In this document: piece by piece, positions 1 through 11,640 of the stretch
Position numbering within the stretch: position 1 is the stretch's first letter
Layout of the letters: the number at the start of each line of letters is the position of its first letter
NCBI GenBank assembly: GCA_014529385.2
Contig: CM043960.1
Location: 77,711,910 to 77,775,909 of the forward strand
Direction of reading: 5' to 3'
Origin: Adiantum capillus-veneris
Lineage: Eukaryota > Streptophyta > Polypodiopsida > Polypodiales > Pteridaceae
DNA: 64,000 nt
The notes under the pieces: generated by a model
The model's input: the letters and a program-made list of their open reading frames with translations, nothing else
The model's database searches: none
Told to the model about the DNA's origin: nothing
Position numbers and translations under genes: made by a program

Positions 1-90
1 AATGGCAATACTAGACAGCGGAGCTGGGGTAGCCATAGCTACAAAAGAAATCTGGAAAAAATGGGGGAAACCAGCAATAAGGAAGACTAG
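1..90 (+). pseudogene. E1 protease, 5' part (split by copy A)
   Basis: This is the N-terminal part of a retropepsin. Reading in the frame that starts at base 2, it carries the active-site motif LDSGAG, with the catalytic Asp at codon 14-16, followed by a Ty3-protease-like stretch. The reading is cut at base 90 by the element at 91-8934. It resumes in frame at 8940, where the rest of the protease, including the ILGRPF flap-end motif, is found. The upstream gag and 5' LTR of this element lie outside the window. It is non-functional because of the insertion. The assignment to protease is firm; the element's lineage is inferred. Confidence 0.85.
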
Positions 91-664
91 TGTGCGCTCC
101 TTGCCGCACTGTCGAAGCAAGGGACTTGCCAATACACCGTATGCGAGCCACAAACGGCTCCAAGCACACAACAAGCCTAAACTAGCAAGCTCAAGAAAAC
201 AAAGGGTGTGTCACTCACCGATCTACGCTCGCCTGCGTGGTGGATTCCTCGCCGCGATGAAGAAGAAGCTGCAGTCGTTCCGCGCTCAACCGCTTCGCCG
301 CCGTCGTGCCTTCGTAATGCTCGATCGCACACACACTCTCCCTCTCTCTCTCTCTCACACACACACACACAAGGAGGTGAAGAAGAAGAAGATGGAGATG
401 GAGCAAGAGCACTCTTCAATTGCACAAATGAGAGAATGAGTAAAAATTAGGTTTAGTTGGCTTTTATAGGAGCTCACCCCATTCACACTTGGGCGCCCAT
501 GCTTAACCAACTAATCCCTTGAATGTCCAAGTTAAAGTGCGCCTCTCATCGGCGATCACTCTACCTTTCCCTATTGGTCCGACAAGCCCGGTACCTGACT
601 CTACCAAATACATAATACGCGTCCATCGTAGGTGATGGGTGTCCGTGTGCCGTGAGGGTTAACA
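91..664 (-). repeat. 3' LTR of copy A
   Basis: The LTR begins TGTTAACCC and ends GCGCACA in element orientation. A TATA-like TATAAAAG lies near 460-468 on the minus strand. A CA/CT microsatellite (about 327-371) lies downstream of it in the presumed transcribed part. It matches the 5' LTR at 8361-8934 except for one base seen by eye. Confidence 0.92.
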
Positions 665-679
665 TGCCCCCCTTCCTGA
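665..679 (-). other. Polypurine tract of copy A
   Basis: On the minus strand this is TCAGGAAGGGGGGCA, directly before the 3' LTR. It is the expected primer for plus-strand DNA synthesis. Copy B has the same tract at 55881-55895. Confidence 0.85.
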
Positions 680-2229
680 TGTAGATTCCGTCCTCGGAAG
701 CTATTGAGTTGAAGCTGGTTCGTCGAGGTGGAAGAGCATTTGAGATGAATGTCCTTAGCCTTCTTCAGTCACTGCAAAATCAAACAACATTGGCACAGTA
801 ATTGCATTCTCTTAAAAAGCATATGCAGTTTGAGGTAGACAAATTGATTGGTAAAAGAATTTCAAACAATTTGGCAGCAATGAGCATTAAATTGCAATGT
901 AATCAAATGCATAAACAGATGTAAAGGTAGAAAATTAAACAAGTCTGGGGTCGCTAATTTGACGGTCGAAAGGCACTAGAGATCGAATATTAATACCATG
1001 GGTAAGCTTCTTAATTTTCTGTGGTCAATTAAGTTGTTTAATCGCGAGAGCCAAGTATTCATGTTCGAGGGCTGACTAGAGGCTATATCTAGAAAACCTT
1101 GTAGTTAAGCTACCATAAAAGGAATTTCTCATGAAATCATCGCCTGACTGATTACTTTTTCTTTGACCCCCCAAAGTCTTTTCACATTGATTCAATTATG
1201 ATGTGTGTGCTTATTTTGTATGCCTTGGGTTTTTTGCTTTTCAAGGAAAAGCGCCCACACTGGGAACCTCTAGGGCTCTAGTACCATAGGCAATACATGT
1301 GAGTGAAGTACCAAATCAAGCTGAGATTTCTCTTCCAGCTTAAAATTTTTCATTGTGGCACTTTGATTTTTGCTTGTTCATTTTCAGCATTTTAATTTTG
1401 TAACTTTGGGGGGTCATATAACACTGTTACACTCCCCAGGCTCATCACATTAGTAAACTCCCTTTATAATACTTAAGCTAAAGGTCACTAGGGTTAAGCC
1501 CACTAGAAAGCCCTAGTACATTTCATACAATGCTGCCTAAATCGGATTAAGAACCTAAGTAACCATTGCTTATTAGGAAGGCACTGCTTGATTTTTACAC
1601 CTAAACAAGTGATTATGACAAAAGATTGCATTAAATTAAATGTTGGATACTAAGCCAATGCGCTGAATAGTATGCTACCAATCACAATCAAAGCAGACAA
1701 ACATGGATGCAAAAAGATAAAGGCAATGCTAATGGACAAGAAACACCTGTTTGTGTTGATGGTCGCGCTTGATCTGAAGTGTGAACGAGAGAAAGGTTCC
1801 ATGAAGGTCCAAACCCTATCAATAGCAACACGCTCCTGTACACACTATGAAACACAAACAATACCTCTAGGAGGCACATCAGTGGGAAAAGAGATCTTTG
1901 CTAATCACTCAACTCTAAAACAGAAACACTCTATCGTACTAATCTTACCTACCCTCCATCACTCAAGTGATGAGGATCAAAGGTGTTTTATGGCATAGGT
2001 TTCTGTTTCACTGTACCAAATGTGACATGTGTAGGTCTGAGTTAATGTTTTGACTTTTAATGTGCATACTCGTTTGCTAATTGCTCTTGCTCTTTTTTTT
2101 TGTTTTTGGTGAGTATAAAGCTTTATATGTACATTCCCTAAGATCGGAATTGAGAGGTCAGGGAAAAAGGTTGAGAGGGAAACAAATGAATGATGACTGT
2201 CAGCAAACACTCCCCCTTCCTTGGGTAGA
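680..2229 (-). other. Copy A 3' untranslated internal region
   Basis: About 1.55 kb lies between the gag-protease stop and the polypurine tract. No coding homology was seen on either strand; short frames here look like chance. The same region is kept in copy B (54269-55880) and, more diverged, in fragment C (37921-39085). Its conservation across three copies suggests it is part of the element and not a later insertion. Confidence 0.7.
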
Positions 2230-5200
2230 TCATACCGTTTGAAATGAGCTTGCCACCCTTTGAAACCAATTGTTCCAGTTGGTAATAGGTGAGGATTTTT
2301 GCCAGTAGTTTTCTATTACCCTAGGTGCCTTGTCAAGCTGCAAGGGTGGTAAGGTACTCTCCCAGGATCGAACTTGAAGTGGTTCATTAGGTGATTCTTG
2401 AACACTGGGAGGTGTGGATTCTTTTGTAGCTTCATGGAGGTCCATTACTATAGATGGAGGCTGTGTAGAAGCTTTTACCTCTATGGATGTATTACATGAT
2501 GAGCTAGAATCTTCATGGGACTCCCCCCTTCCTGAGCTAGGTGGAACAAATCGTTCTTTCTTTGGTACCCAAACTAGCTCTAGAACGGGTGTATAACATT
2601 CCATGATTTTTTCCTTTCCGCGATTTTCAATTTGTTTTGGAGCCAGAGGATTGGGTTTACATGGGCCAGGTGACAGGTAAGAGCACAATCTACGTTTTGG
2701 CACCCAGATTTGATCATTTCCTTGATAGTAGCCTTGGGCTTCCAATAGTCGTTTAGGGATCCATCGCAGCATTTTCTTACTTTTATTGGAGCGAGTGGTA
2801 CGTTTCTTACAAGGCTTCTGTTTTTTAGCACTAGCTATGGTCACTAAAGAAGCTTTAGGGACCCACTTGTATGTTTTCTTCGTTACCTTAGGATGAGTCT
2901 TGTCGGAAGAGATATGCATTGCTTGTAGCATATTTAAGGGTATAGGCATTTCATCCCCCTCAGGTGTTACCCAGGTCGTCCCCCTATTTCCCCAAGTGTC
3001 TATGGTTGATGCTAGTTGGACCCAATCCACATTGTCCGACTCAGTCATCCCAGGTAGGATATCCATATAAGGAGAATCTTGGCCAATGTCTGTATCCTTC
3101 TTACAAGTGTAACAATATTGTAGTGGGGCCGAGTGAACTGTGGTGTCAGAGCGATGTCAATAATGGTTTTACTCCCTAAGGGGTGTACCTTACCAGTCAC
3201 CAAATCCACTCTAAGGACAGAGTCTTGGAATTGCAAATACACATGATTTTTAGACCAATCGTGAACCATTTGTGCTTCCCTCATGAATGGTCGTCCTAAA
3301 ATCATTTCATATGACATAAGGTGTTTAGAGAAATCCATTACAATGAACGTATGTCGTACCTTGTGCCCTAGAACTTTGATCTTAAGATCCTTGAGCATCC
3401 CCATAGGTTTGGCTATGGTACCATTTGCCATCTTTACCACAATGTTAGTAACACTGAGGCGGGGTTTTCCCATGGATTCCCAACAATCTTTTGTAACGAT
3501 GCTAACTCCCGCACCACCATCAAGAATTCCCTTTATAGTTAATCCCTTGGTAGTGATGGGTAGAGTCGCATTAGACTCGTCGCCTTCAAAATACTGCCCT
3601 AATTCGTTAATGGGTACCTCGATCACAGACTCGTGTCCATCTAAGTCAAGTGATTGCACATGATTTTCCTCATCAATCATAATCGAGTCAGGCCTATTTG
3701 GTTGCGCAAACTGCGGTAATCCCGTTCGTAGCTCTCCGTTAAGGAATGCTCGAAGTGCAAGGAATAACTCAGGATCTCCATACAACTTTGCTATGATCGT
3801 GGTTCGGACCTCAGAAGACATGAAGTCCACTAGTTTGGCAACATTCATTGGCGTTTTGCAGGGTGTAGGTCCTTGACTAGGAATTGGTGAGGATGGAATC
3901 TCATATTCCTCAATGGGATCAGGTATTCCTTCGTTAAACATCCTTTCCAACAAGAAGGGTGTATGCTCACTTTTTGATGTCCCGTCCTCACTCCCTTCTT
4001 GGATGATACTAGATATGGCTAACGGTCTATGGTTCATGTGGGGTGGATGAACTTGTGTGGGAAACACTGTGTCATGAATTTTTACATGCATGGGTTCTGG
4101 TTCTAGTTTCCTTTGAGTCTCCTCCACTAAACCTCTTAGATGTTTCACCTGCTTAATCTCGTCTACAGGGTTTGGGTACGTCCCAATCTTCTTTTTACGA
4201 TTCTTCCCTTTTTGCCCCTGCGGTTTATCTTGGGGGTCTTGGATTGGATTTGGAAACACTTGTGGTGTTTTCAGAGGCTCTTTATGGTTTTCTCTTATTC
4301 GGTTTTCATTTGGTCCCATGTTACGGTTTTCCTTGTCGATCTTTCCCTTTGTGGTATTGGTTCTAGTCTCCATTGTCTCGACTGAATCTGAATCATCCTC
4401 GAGGTCATTCATATACACGGGGTCATCTCCTGTTCCTATGTTTGTTTTGGAACTTGGCTTTGAATTTTCCGTATTCTGCGACTTCTTCCTTCGTGTCTTC
4501 TTTTTCTTTGCTTGGATAACTGACGCGGTATCTCTCTCTTCGAGGATATGGCCTGGCCCTTGAAGCATGGACCGTGTAATCGCATAAGCGGGTGCGACGG
4601 GTGGCATTGGCGATGTCACACTAGCAATTTCGACCAAATTCAGGGGTGTGATTTTAGGCGCATTTGGGTTATAGGGGCATTGGGCAATCAAGTGATCTAT
4701 GCCACAACGATTACATGTGAGTATTGGCATTGCAGACGTGCTCCCTTGATTCATTTGCATCTGTGCAGCATTCTTTTGCAGCCTAATAGGGCACTCCGCT
4801 ACTCGATGTGGTCCACCACACTCGTAGCATTGAAGAGGTGGCCTCCTAGCCTGGGTGTTGATATTTTGACCTCTGGATGCGAGAGCAGCAGCTTGATAAA
4901 CCGGCTTGACTTGTCCCCAACAATCTTCCATGTAGTATATAGGACATTCTTCCAATGTATCAAGTCCGTAGGCAATACTAGTGTCTATTTCCTCCTCACA
5001 GCCATCTGCATAAGCATTTGATGGCTCGCAACCCACTTGGTTCATAGGGGCAACTCTTGGATGCGGGGGCTGCGGTCCTAGCACAGGAGGTGGTAACAGT
5101 GTAGCTTGTACAACATTTTGAGATCTAGGGACCATGTGTTGCGGTAGTTGCTCAACAGGTGGAGTAGGCATCAATACAGGAGCTCGAGGCGCATCCGTCC

Positions 5201-7409
5201 AGGCTACAGGTGGTCTATTTGCCATCATACGTTTGATCATTAAACAATCCTTAGCTTGGTGACCATACCTACCACATGCGTTGCAAGTTCCATTAAATTT
5301 TACTCTAAACGTAGGGCACTCACTAGTGCTATGTGGACCTAAGCAAATGGAACACCATTGTTGCTCCCTTCTTGGATACATGTGACTATTTTGAGGGGGT
5401 CGATTATCCTTAAGAGACTCTTGGATTGCCTTGGTGAGGTCTGTCAAGAATGTCTCAAATACCTTTGGCTCATTGGCAATGGGCTTTGCAGTCATGGGTT
5501 CATACTCAATGGCTTGTGAGCTAGTGGATCTCGTGTCAGTAGACACCCTCATGCCTGCTATCATCAAGTTGTCCTCTAATTGGATTGCATTGGCAGTGAC
5601 ATCTTCCCAGGTTGTGATACCTCTAATCACTAGTCCATTATAGATTCCTTCATTCCTCAACCCTCGAATGAATCGATCAAGCAGTTGGTTATTGTTGAAG
5701 CGCTCATTTACAGGGCAACGAGAGTTTAAGTGCTTTAGACGACTAATGAAGTCCCTTACTGACTCTCCTTCCTTACGTTCGGCCTTCTGTAGCTGAGATG
5801 CTACACCCCAAAGCACACCTTCTCGTATGTACTCCTTTAGAAACAACCTTCGAAGGGTAGGGTAGATTGTTTTCTCGTCCACCCTTAGGGTCCTATACCA
5901 ATCTCCAGCCTTCCCACTTAATGTCAAGCTTAAGGCATTGCACTTATGTAGTTCGTTGTGTTCCCCTAAGGAATCACATACTTGTTCAAACACTTCAATG
6001 TGTTTCCTAGCATCTTCGTCCCCATTGAATTTTTGCGTGAGTTTGGCAATTTGTACTGCCTTACTTCTAGGCTCTCTATCAGATGCATGACGCATATTTT
6101 CCGCGATAGATCGACCTATGGTTTGAGCAAACGCTGCCAAGTCACCTATGTGAGGAGGCAGGGCCGGTGGAGGTACTCTTGGAATCATATGTGGGAGAGG
6201 AACGGGTACCGGTCTTGGCATATGTGTAGATGATGCAGGATATGGAACATAACCGGGCATAGGTCCACTTGGATAAGAGCTAGGGAGCGGCACTCGAGGA
6301 GCATAAGCAAGTGGTACTATTGGAGGTGTGGGGGCCATGTGTACATAAGGGGCTAGAGGCACATATGGTCGAGGCCCCATATTAGGTACTACGACACTAG
6401 GTAGTGGCACTGCGCTAACCGTAGATGTCATCGGTACATTCTCTGTCAGGCTTATCCCTGGAGTGAGCACTGGGTTTTCCTTAATAGAGGGTTGAGCCAA
6501 GTTAGGGAAGCTAAAGTTTTCGCTAGGAGGCTCAGATTGCATAGAGACCCCAGGTGAAATGACGTAAGATGGGTCCATGGGGCTCATTAGAGGAGTCTCC
6601 ATTTGTGATAGAGTAGGCTGTTGAGCCTTGCTCGTATCCAGAAATCTCATGGGGCCAATTGAGAGTATATTTACCCCTCGGTTTTGCCTTTCTGATTGAA
6701 TAATGCCATGGATAACATTACAGATCATTTTCTGTTGATCTTCGATGCTCTTGGCACTAGAGGTGGATTGTACAATCTCTATCCATCCTACATGGTAGGC
6801 GTGGCCAGAGTGTAGATCCGTCAACACCTCAGTGTGGAGGTCGTATGTCCAATGATCATTAATGAACAATCCTTCTAGAGTCGACGTGTTAACGGTTTCT
6901 TGTGAGGAAGAAGCAATGTTGCTCCCCGTGGTTTTACTTGTCACCAACGGTACTCTAGAGGGAACTTCTGAAGGAGGCAGCTCAACAGGGCCTTCTTGGT
7001 AAGAAGTTGGTAGGATATCCACATGGACACTCTTTGGGGGTGTGGGGTCCACGTGCGATGTGAAAGGAGATTCCACTTCCCCACCCCCTTCGCGTGCTTC
7101 ATCTGCATCAGGTTCCGAGCGAGTAGCTCTACCTAATGTTTCCATGAAACGGCTAAACATACTAGTACTAGGCTGTGGAGCTTCGGGAGGTGCATGGCCT
7201 TCTCTCTCAGTGTTTTGGGTAGGGTATGCTTCCATGATTTCTGAGTCGGAGGAGGAATCACTAGCGGCTATTTTAGGGTCTTGGGTGGTGCTACCTTGTG
7301 TCCCCGCTGAGGGTCTAGAGCTTATCGTGGATGGGTAATGGGTGTCCGTATGAACAGAGGCACCCTCAATATGCTCGTGTTCTAACACTCGCCCAGAGCG
7401 TAAGTGCAT
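2230..7409 (-). pseudogene. Copy A Gag-protease polyprotein with WxPK tail (one frameshift)
   Basis: The frame runs from ATG at 7409 (MHLRSGR...) for 1454 codons. It then shifts: one base is missing near 3155 compared with copy B, after which a 278-residue frame continues to 2230. Domains in order are: a Pro/Ser-rich N-terminal third; a retrotransposon Gag domain at about residues 455-620; four zinc knuckles (two CX2CX4HX4C, then two CX2CX3HX4C); and a retropepsin with active site LDGGAG and ILGRPFM. The tail has four W-[VI]-P-K motifs. Gag forms the particle; protease would mature it. No polymerase follows. The DGG in place of D-[ST]-G at the active site is unusual and also present in copy B, so it was not caused by decay of this copy. 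Confidence 0.88.
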
Positions 7410-8337
7410 GTGCTTTTGATACCCTAAGGTGTCAAAAAGCTGCTCCAGGAGGCCTTGTGACTAGTTTTTTGTTTTTTTTGCTAGATTTTTTAGAGCGTGT
7501 CGTGGAATGGGCCGTGTGATAGCTCGAAACGAGCGTATCGGTCAGAGGGTCGTGCCGTGCTTTACAGCCCTCCGTTTGGTCACTCTATGCCTTCGGAATC
7601 CCTAAAACTGTCAATTTCCAGTAGGGAACTAGGCCCAAACTAGAAAGTCTAAGGGTGCAAGTGGGAAGAGAAAGGAGGAGAGTGGAGGACTTGTCCCACA
7701 TGCTCTCATTCTCTCTTGAGGGAGTAGGGTATATATATAAGAGTGAGTCTAGTATATATCATAAGACTGAGGCTTGGGCTTGGGCTTGGGCTTGGGCTTG
7801 GGCCAAGCAATCCCGATCTCGATCTATCTTTTATACAAACCAACCCGTCCGTTTTAAGAGTCACGTTTTTTATTTTCGAAAAATTTCGCCGCCCGCTCGC
7901 TCGCGTTTTTGATTTATTTTTTTATTTTTTTATTTTTTTTATTTTTTTATTTTTTGCAGAAAATACAGAAATTGAAAACGCAGAACTTGCAGTGAAAAAC
8001 GCAGAAATTACAGAAATTGCAGAAAAAACGCAGAAATTACAGAAAATGCAGAAAAATTGCAGAAATTGCAGAAATTGCAGAAAATTGCAGAAAAAACGCA
8101 GAAATTGCAGAAAATGCAGAAAAAACGCAGAAATTGCAGAAAATGCAGAAATTGAAAACGCCGAACTTGAAATTGCAGAAATTGAAAAACGCAGACAATA
8201 GCAGAAATTGAAACTTGACAGCAAATGCAGAAAACGCAAAAAACAGAAATCTCCACACACCCCTTCCCTGCCTTTCCTATGATAGAAATTGCACCAGAAG
8301 AAAACGTAAAGTGCTAACCGAGCTTAGTGTAGGGCAT
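7410..8337 (-). other. Copy A 5' leader with two simple-sequence arrays
   Basis: This is the untranslated leader between the primer-binding site and the Gag start. It holds a hexanucleotide array GGGCTT (7770-7803, about five units on the plus strand) and a 9-bp-type minisatellite built on GCAGAAATT (about 7955-8245). Both arrays are present but shorter or differently phased in copy B (48688-48712 and 48295-48550). No coding was seen. Confidence 0.75.
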
Positions 8338-8356
8338 ATCCCCGGCAACGGCGCCA
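8338..8356 (-). other. Primer-binding site, tRNA-Asp (copy A)
   Basis: On the minus strand it reads TGGCGCCGTTGCCGGGGAT, complementary to the 3' end of plant tRNA-Asp, four bases after the 5' LTR. Athila/Tat-type Ty3 elements commonly use this primer. The same site is at 48181-48199 in copy B. Confidence 0.9.
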
Positions 8357-8360
8357 AAAA

Positions 8361-8934
8361 TGTGCGCTCCTTGCCGCACTGTCGAAGCAAGGGACTTGCC
8401 AATACACCGTATGCGAGCCACAAACGGCTCCAAGCACACAACAAGCCTAAACTAGCAAGCTCAAGAAAACAAAGGGTGTGTCACTCACCGATCTACGCTC
8501 GCCTTCGTGGTGGATTCCTCGCCGCGATGAAGAAGAAGCTGCAGTCGTTCCGCGCTCAACCGCTTCGCCGCCGTCGTGCCTTCGTAATGCTCGATCGCAC
8601 ACACACTCTCCCTCTCTCTCTCTCTCACACACACACACACAAGGAGGTGAAGAAGAAGAAGATGGAGATGGAGCAAGAGCACTCTTCAATTGCACAAATG
8701 AGAGAATGAGTAAAAATTAGGTTTAGTTGGCTTTTATAGGAGCTCACCCCATTCACACTTGGGCGCCCATGCTTAACCAACTAATCCCTTGAATGTCCAA
8801 GTTAAAGTGCGCCTCTCATCGGCGATCACTCTACCTTTCCCTATTGGTCCGACAAGCCCGGTACCTGACTCTACCAAATACATAATACGCGTCCATCGTA
8901 GGTGATGGGTGTCCGTGTGCCGTGAGGGTTAACA
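8361..8934 (-). repeat. 5' LTR of copy A
   Basis: 574 bp, nearly identical to 91-664. It would start transcription of the element on the minus strand, from the TATA-like TATAAAAG shared by both LTRs. Confidence 0.92.
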
Positions 8935-8939
8935 ACTAG
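8935..8939. repeat. Target-site duplication ACTAG (partner at 86-90)
   Basis: Identical 5-bp sequence lies on both sides of copy A. Removing copy A with one duplicate restores the protease reading frame of E1, which shows that A inserted into E1. Confidence 0.92.
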
Positions 8940-11640
8940 GTTGAAACTCCAATTAGCAGATGGACACATGGAGAAACCTATGGGGTTATTAGAGAAAGTT
9001 GTAGTGACTTCTTGCGGCATTGAATACGAACATACTTTTGCTATTGTCGATTTTGGCAAGGAGAATAACTATGATATCATACTGGGAAGACCATTCATGA
9101 GACAATTGAAAATGGTCCAAGATTGGGGCTACGATCACATATACTTGAGAAATATGGAAACCACTACACGTGTGAACCTGAAAGACCATAGCTACAAAGA
9201 TGTGAACCGAACACCGGTAGAGGAGTTTGATTCAGCTACTCTGGCGGGATCCGAATTTCCAGCTTGGTTAGGTAAACCCAAGGAGTTATGGATGTGTGGA
9301 GCTTCGAAATGTGGAAGTCTGAAACGAGAAGAATGTGTTTTAGAAAGGGCTATCGAAGACGAAACTTATGTAAGAGAACCCTTTCCAGAGGACACGTTTG
9401 AACCATTAGAATGGACACACATTCTAGCAACCCTAGATGTTTGTGCAATTCCGGATGGTCCCACAACGAAATTTTGCGACAAGGACGGGTACGACGTGGT
9501 TCCGTATTTCATGTTGAGAACTGTGCTCGAAAAAGAAACTGAAAAGAACGATACAATGGAAAAGGAAGATGAAGAAGAGGTGTTTCACGACATTCCCAAT
9601 CATCCAGAGTGGGGAAATGAAGCAGACAACGAGTCAACGGACAATTCAAGCGGAAACGAAGAAACTATAACGGATGTCCGATTTTATGATTTTCCGAACC
9701 AAACTAAACAACGCCAGAAACACTATAGAGTAAAGAAAAAAACAAAAGGGGTTAGAACCAATCCGATGCCTAGAATAAGAGGAAAAAATCAATTCCTAAT
9801 GCTAGTAAAGGCTGAAGATTGTGTTAAGGATAAGATTTCTGGAAGAATGAGAGGCAGTGATCAAAAGAGCTTACGAAAAGACAAAAGAGGCTCAAGAAAT
9901 CAAGTTCAAAATAATGGAACGAAAATTGAAACAGAAAAATTAGAAAAGAACAAGCGCAACAGAGAATACACGGAGTCCAAGTTAGAACGTAGAAACAAGT
10001 ACAGAGAGCTCAAGAAAACTCTGAAGGAAGTTTGGACGACTGAAATTGAGAGTGGAGAGGACGAAAACGTCAAAATCAAGGAAAACATGGATGTTCCCTC
10101 TCACTATAGGAAATTCACAATAGAGGATAGGAAGGTGATATTAACCCCACCTATTCGAGAGAGGAAGGAGAACGAATCTTATGACGGACCGGAGGATGCA
10201 AAAAAAGTTGATTTAGCAGCTCCAGGTGAGACGCCTAGACCGGTGTACATAGCCACAGATTTGTCTCCAAGCGAGGAAGAGAGACTTTTGAGTCTTCTCA
10301 GAGAGTATAGGGATGTGTTTGCATGGTCTTATAAGGACTTAAAGGGAGTTGACCCATCGATATGCCAACACTCAATCCCACTGAAACAAGACGCAAAGCC
10401 TAGCAGACAGAGACCATACACATATAATGATACTTTTGCTAAGCGAATCAAGGAGGAGATAGATAAGCTAATGGAAGCTGAATTCATATACGAGATTGAA
10501 CACACTGATTGGGTATCTCCGATTGTGGTAGTACCTAAGAAGAACGGAAAACTCCGAGTGTGTGTCAACTTAAAGAAAGTGAATGCTGCAACAATCAGGG
10601 ACAATTATCCCCTGCCGATAACTGATCATGTTCTAGAGCGTGTATCAGGGAAAACAGCATACTCCTTTCTTGATGGTTTTTCAGGATATAACCAGCTAGC
10701 CATAGCACTGGAAGATCAACATAAAACAGCTTTTGCAACGGAGTGGGGAATTTATGCTTATCGGGTTATGCCTTTTGGTCTAACCAATGCTCCCGCAACC
10801 TTCCAGAGGCTGATGACGCATGCTTTCAAAGAATACTTAAGGCTGTTTCTCGAGATATACATGGATGACTTATGTGTACATTCTCTACTGAGAGATGAGC
10901 ATCTAGAACACCTAAGAAAAGTATTTGAGAAATGTAGGACATATCGCATTTGTCTCAATCTTGAGAAATGTGTGTTTATGGTCCGACAGGGCAGAATTCT
11001 GGGACATATTGTCTCACAAAACGGAATATCCACGGATTTAGAGAAGATAAAAGTTATAGTGGATATGCCTAGACCAACCAATGCGAAACAAGTACAGAGC
11101 TTTATGGGACATTGCGGATATTATAGACGATTCATTTACATGTACGCTATAATAGGCCAACCACTTTACAGGCTAATAGTGAACTTTGAATGGACAGAGG
11201 AGTGTGAGGAATCATTCAAGAAATTGAAAGAGGCACTCATAATCGCTCCAGTCTTGAAATCACCAGATTGGGAGAAGATATTCCATGTGCACATAGATGC
11301 TTCTGCATATGCAATAGGATGCATTCTGGCTCAGCCAGAAGAAGGAAACATGGATTTTCCTATCTGTTACGCCAGTCGACAGCTCAACCATGCAGAGAAG
11401 AATTACACCACAACAGAGCGAGAGGGATTAGGAATGATATATGCTGTGAAGAAATTTCGGCATTATCTTCTAGCCAACAAGTTTGTGTTTTTTACAGATC
11501 ACCAAGCCTTGCTCTACCTAGTGAATAAACCATGCAATACCGGGAGAATAGTGAGATGGTTCATTATCTTACTGGAATTCGACTTCACGGTAGTAGTAAA
11601 GAAAGGAAAAACACATCTTAGAGCTGATCATCTTTCGTGA
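8940..11640 (+). pseudogene. E1 pol: protease end, reverse transcriptase, RNase H
   Basis: This continues the frame broken at base 90. Counting residues from ATG 8941, protease ends with IILGRPFMRQ at about 45-55. A charged Lys/Glu-rich linker (about 190-400) follows, then reverse transcriptase with WVSPIVVVPKKNGKLR, FGLTNAPATFQRLM and the catalytic YMDD at 640-643. Ty3-type RNase H follows, with FHVHIDAS (Asp 786), TEREGL and TDHQALLYL. A TGA at 11638-11640 interrupts the frame; the same frame continues to 12696 and 14613. The stop probably arose from CGA, because an Arg is usual after the RNase H motif ADHLS. The sequence is clearly Ty3-type; exact lineage (Tat/Athila-like) is inferred. Confidence 0.9.

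Larger units (their letters stand above)
91..8934 (-). mobile_element. Copy A: young non-autonomous Ty3-type LTR retrotransposon
   Basis: This is a complete element read on the minus strand. It has two 574-bp LTRs (8361-8934 is 5', 91-664 is 3'), a tRNA-Asp primer-binding site, a polypurine tract, and one long gag-protease frame. By eye the two LTRs differ at one position (G at 232 against T at the matching base near 8502), so insertion was very recent. It is flanked by the 5-bp duplication ACTAG (86-90 and 8935-8939). It has no reverse transcriptase, RNase H or integrase coding anywhere, so it must be mobilised in trans. It sits inside the protease of element E1. Copy B at 47571-56511 is a close relative in the opposite orientation. 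Confidence 0.93.

Noticed and set aside
208-450. Open frames rich in Ser-Leu, His-Thr or Arg-Glu in LTRs and GA arrays (also 8447-8720, 21004-21231, 21684-21884, 22174-22410, 47717-48322, 56102-56532)
   Set aside because: They are translations of CT/CA/GA microsatellites and are not kept as proteins between LTR copies.
2964-6233. Plus-strand frames inside copy A (for example 3283-3663, 4548-5021), mirrored in copy B's minus strand
   Set aside because: They are antisense shadows of the gag-protease frame and appear in both copies only because the copies are similar.
7743-8260. Several overlapping frames on both strands in the copy A leader
   Set aside because: All come from the GCAGAAATT minisatellite, which is open in many frames; there is no domain or start context.
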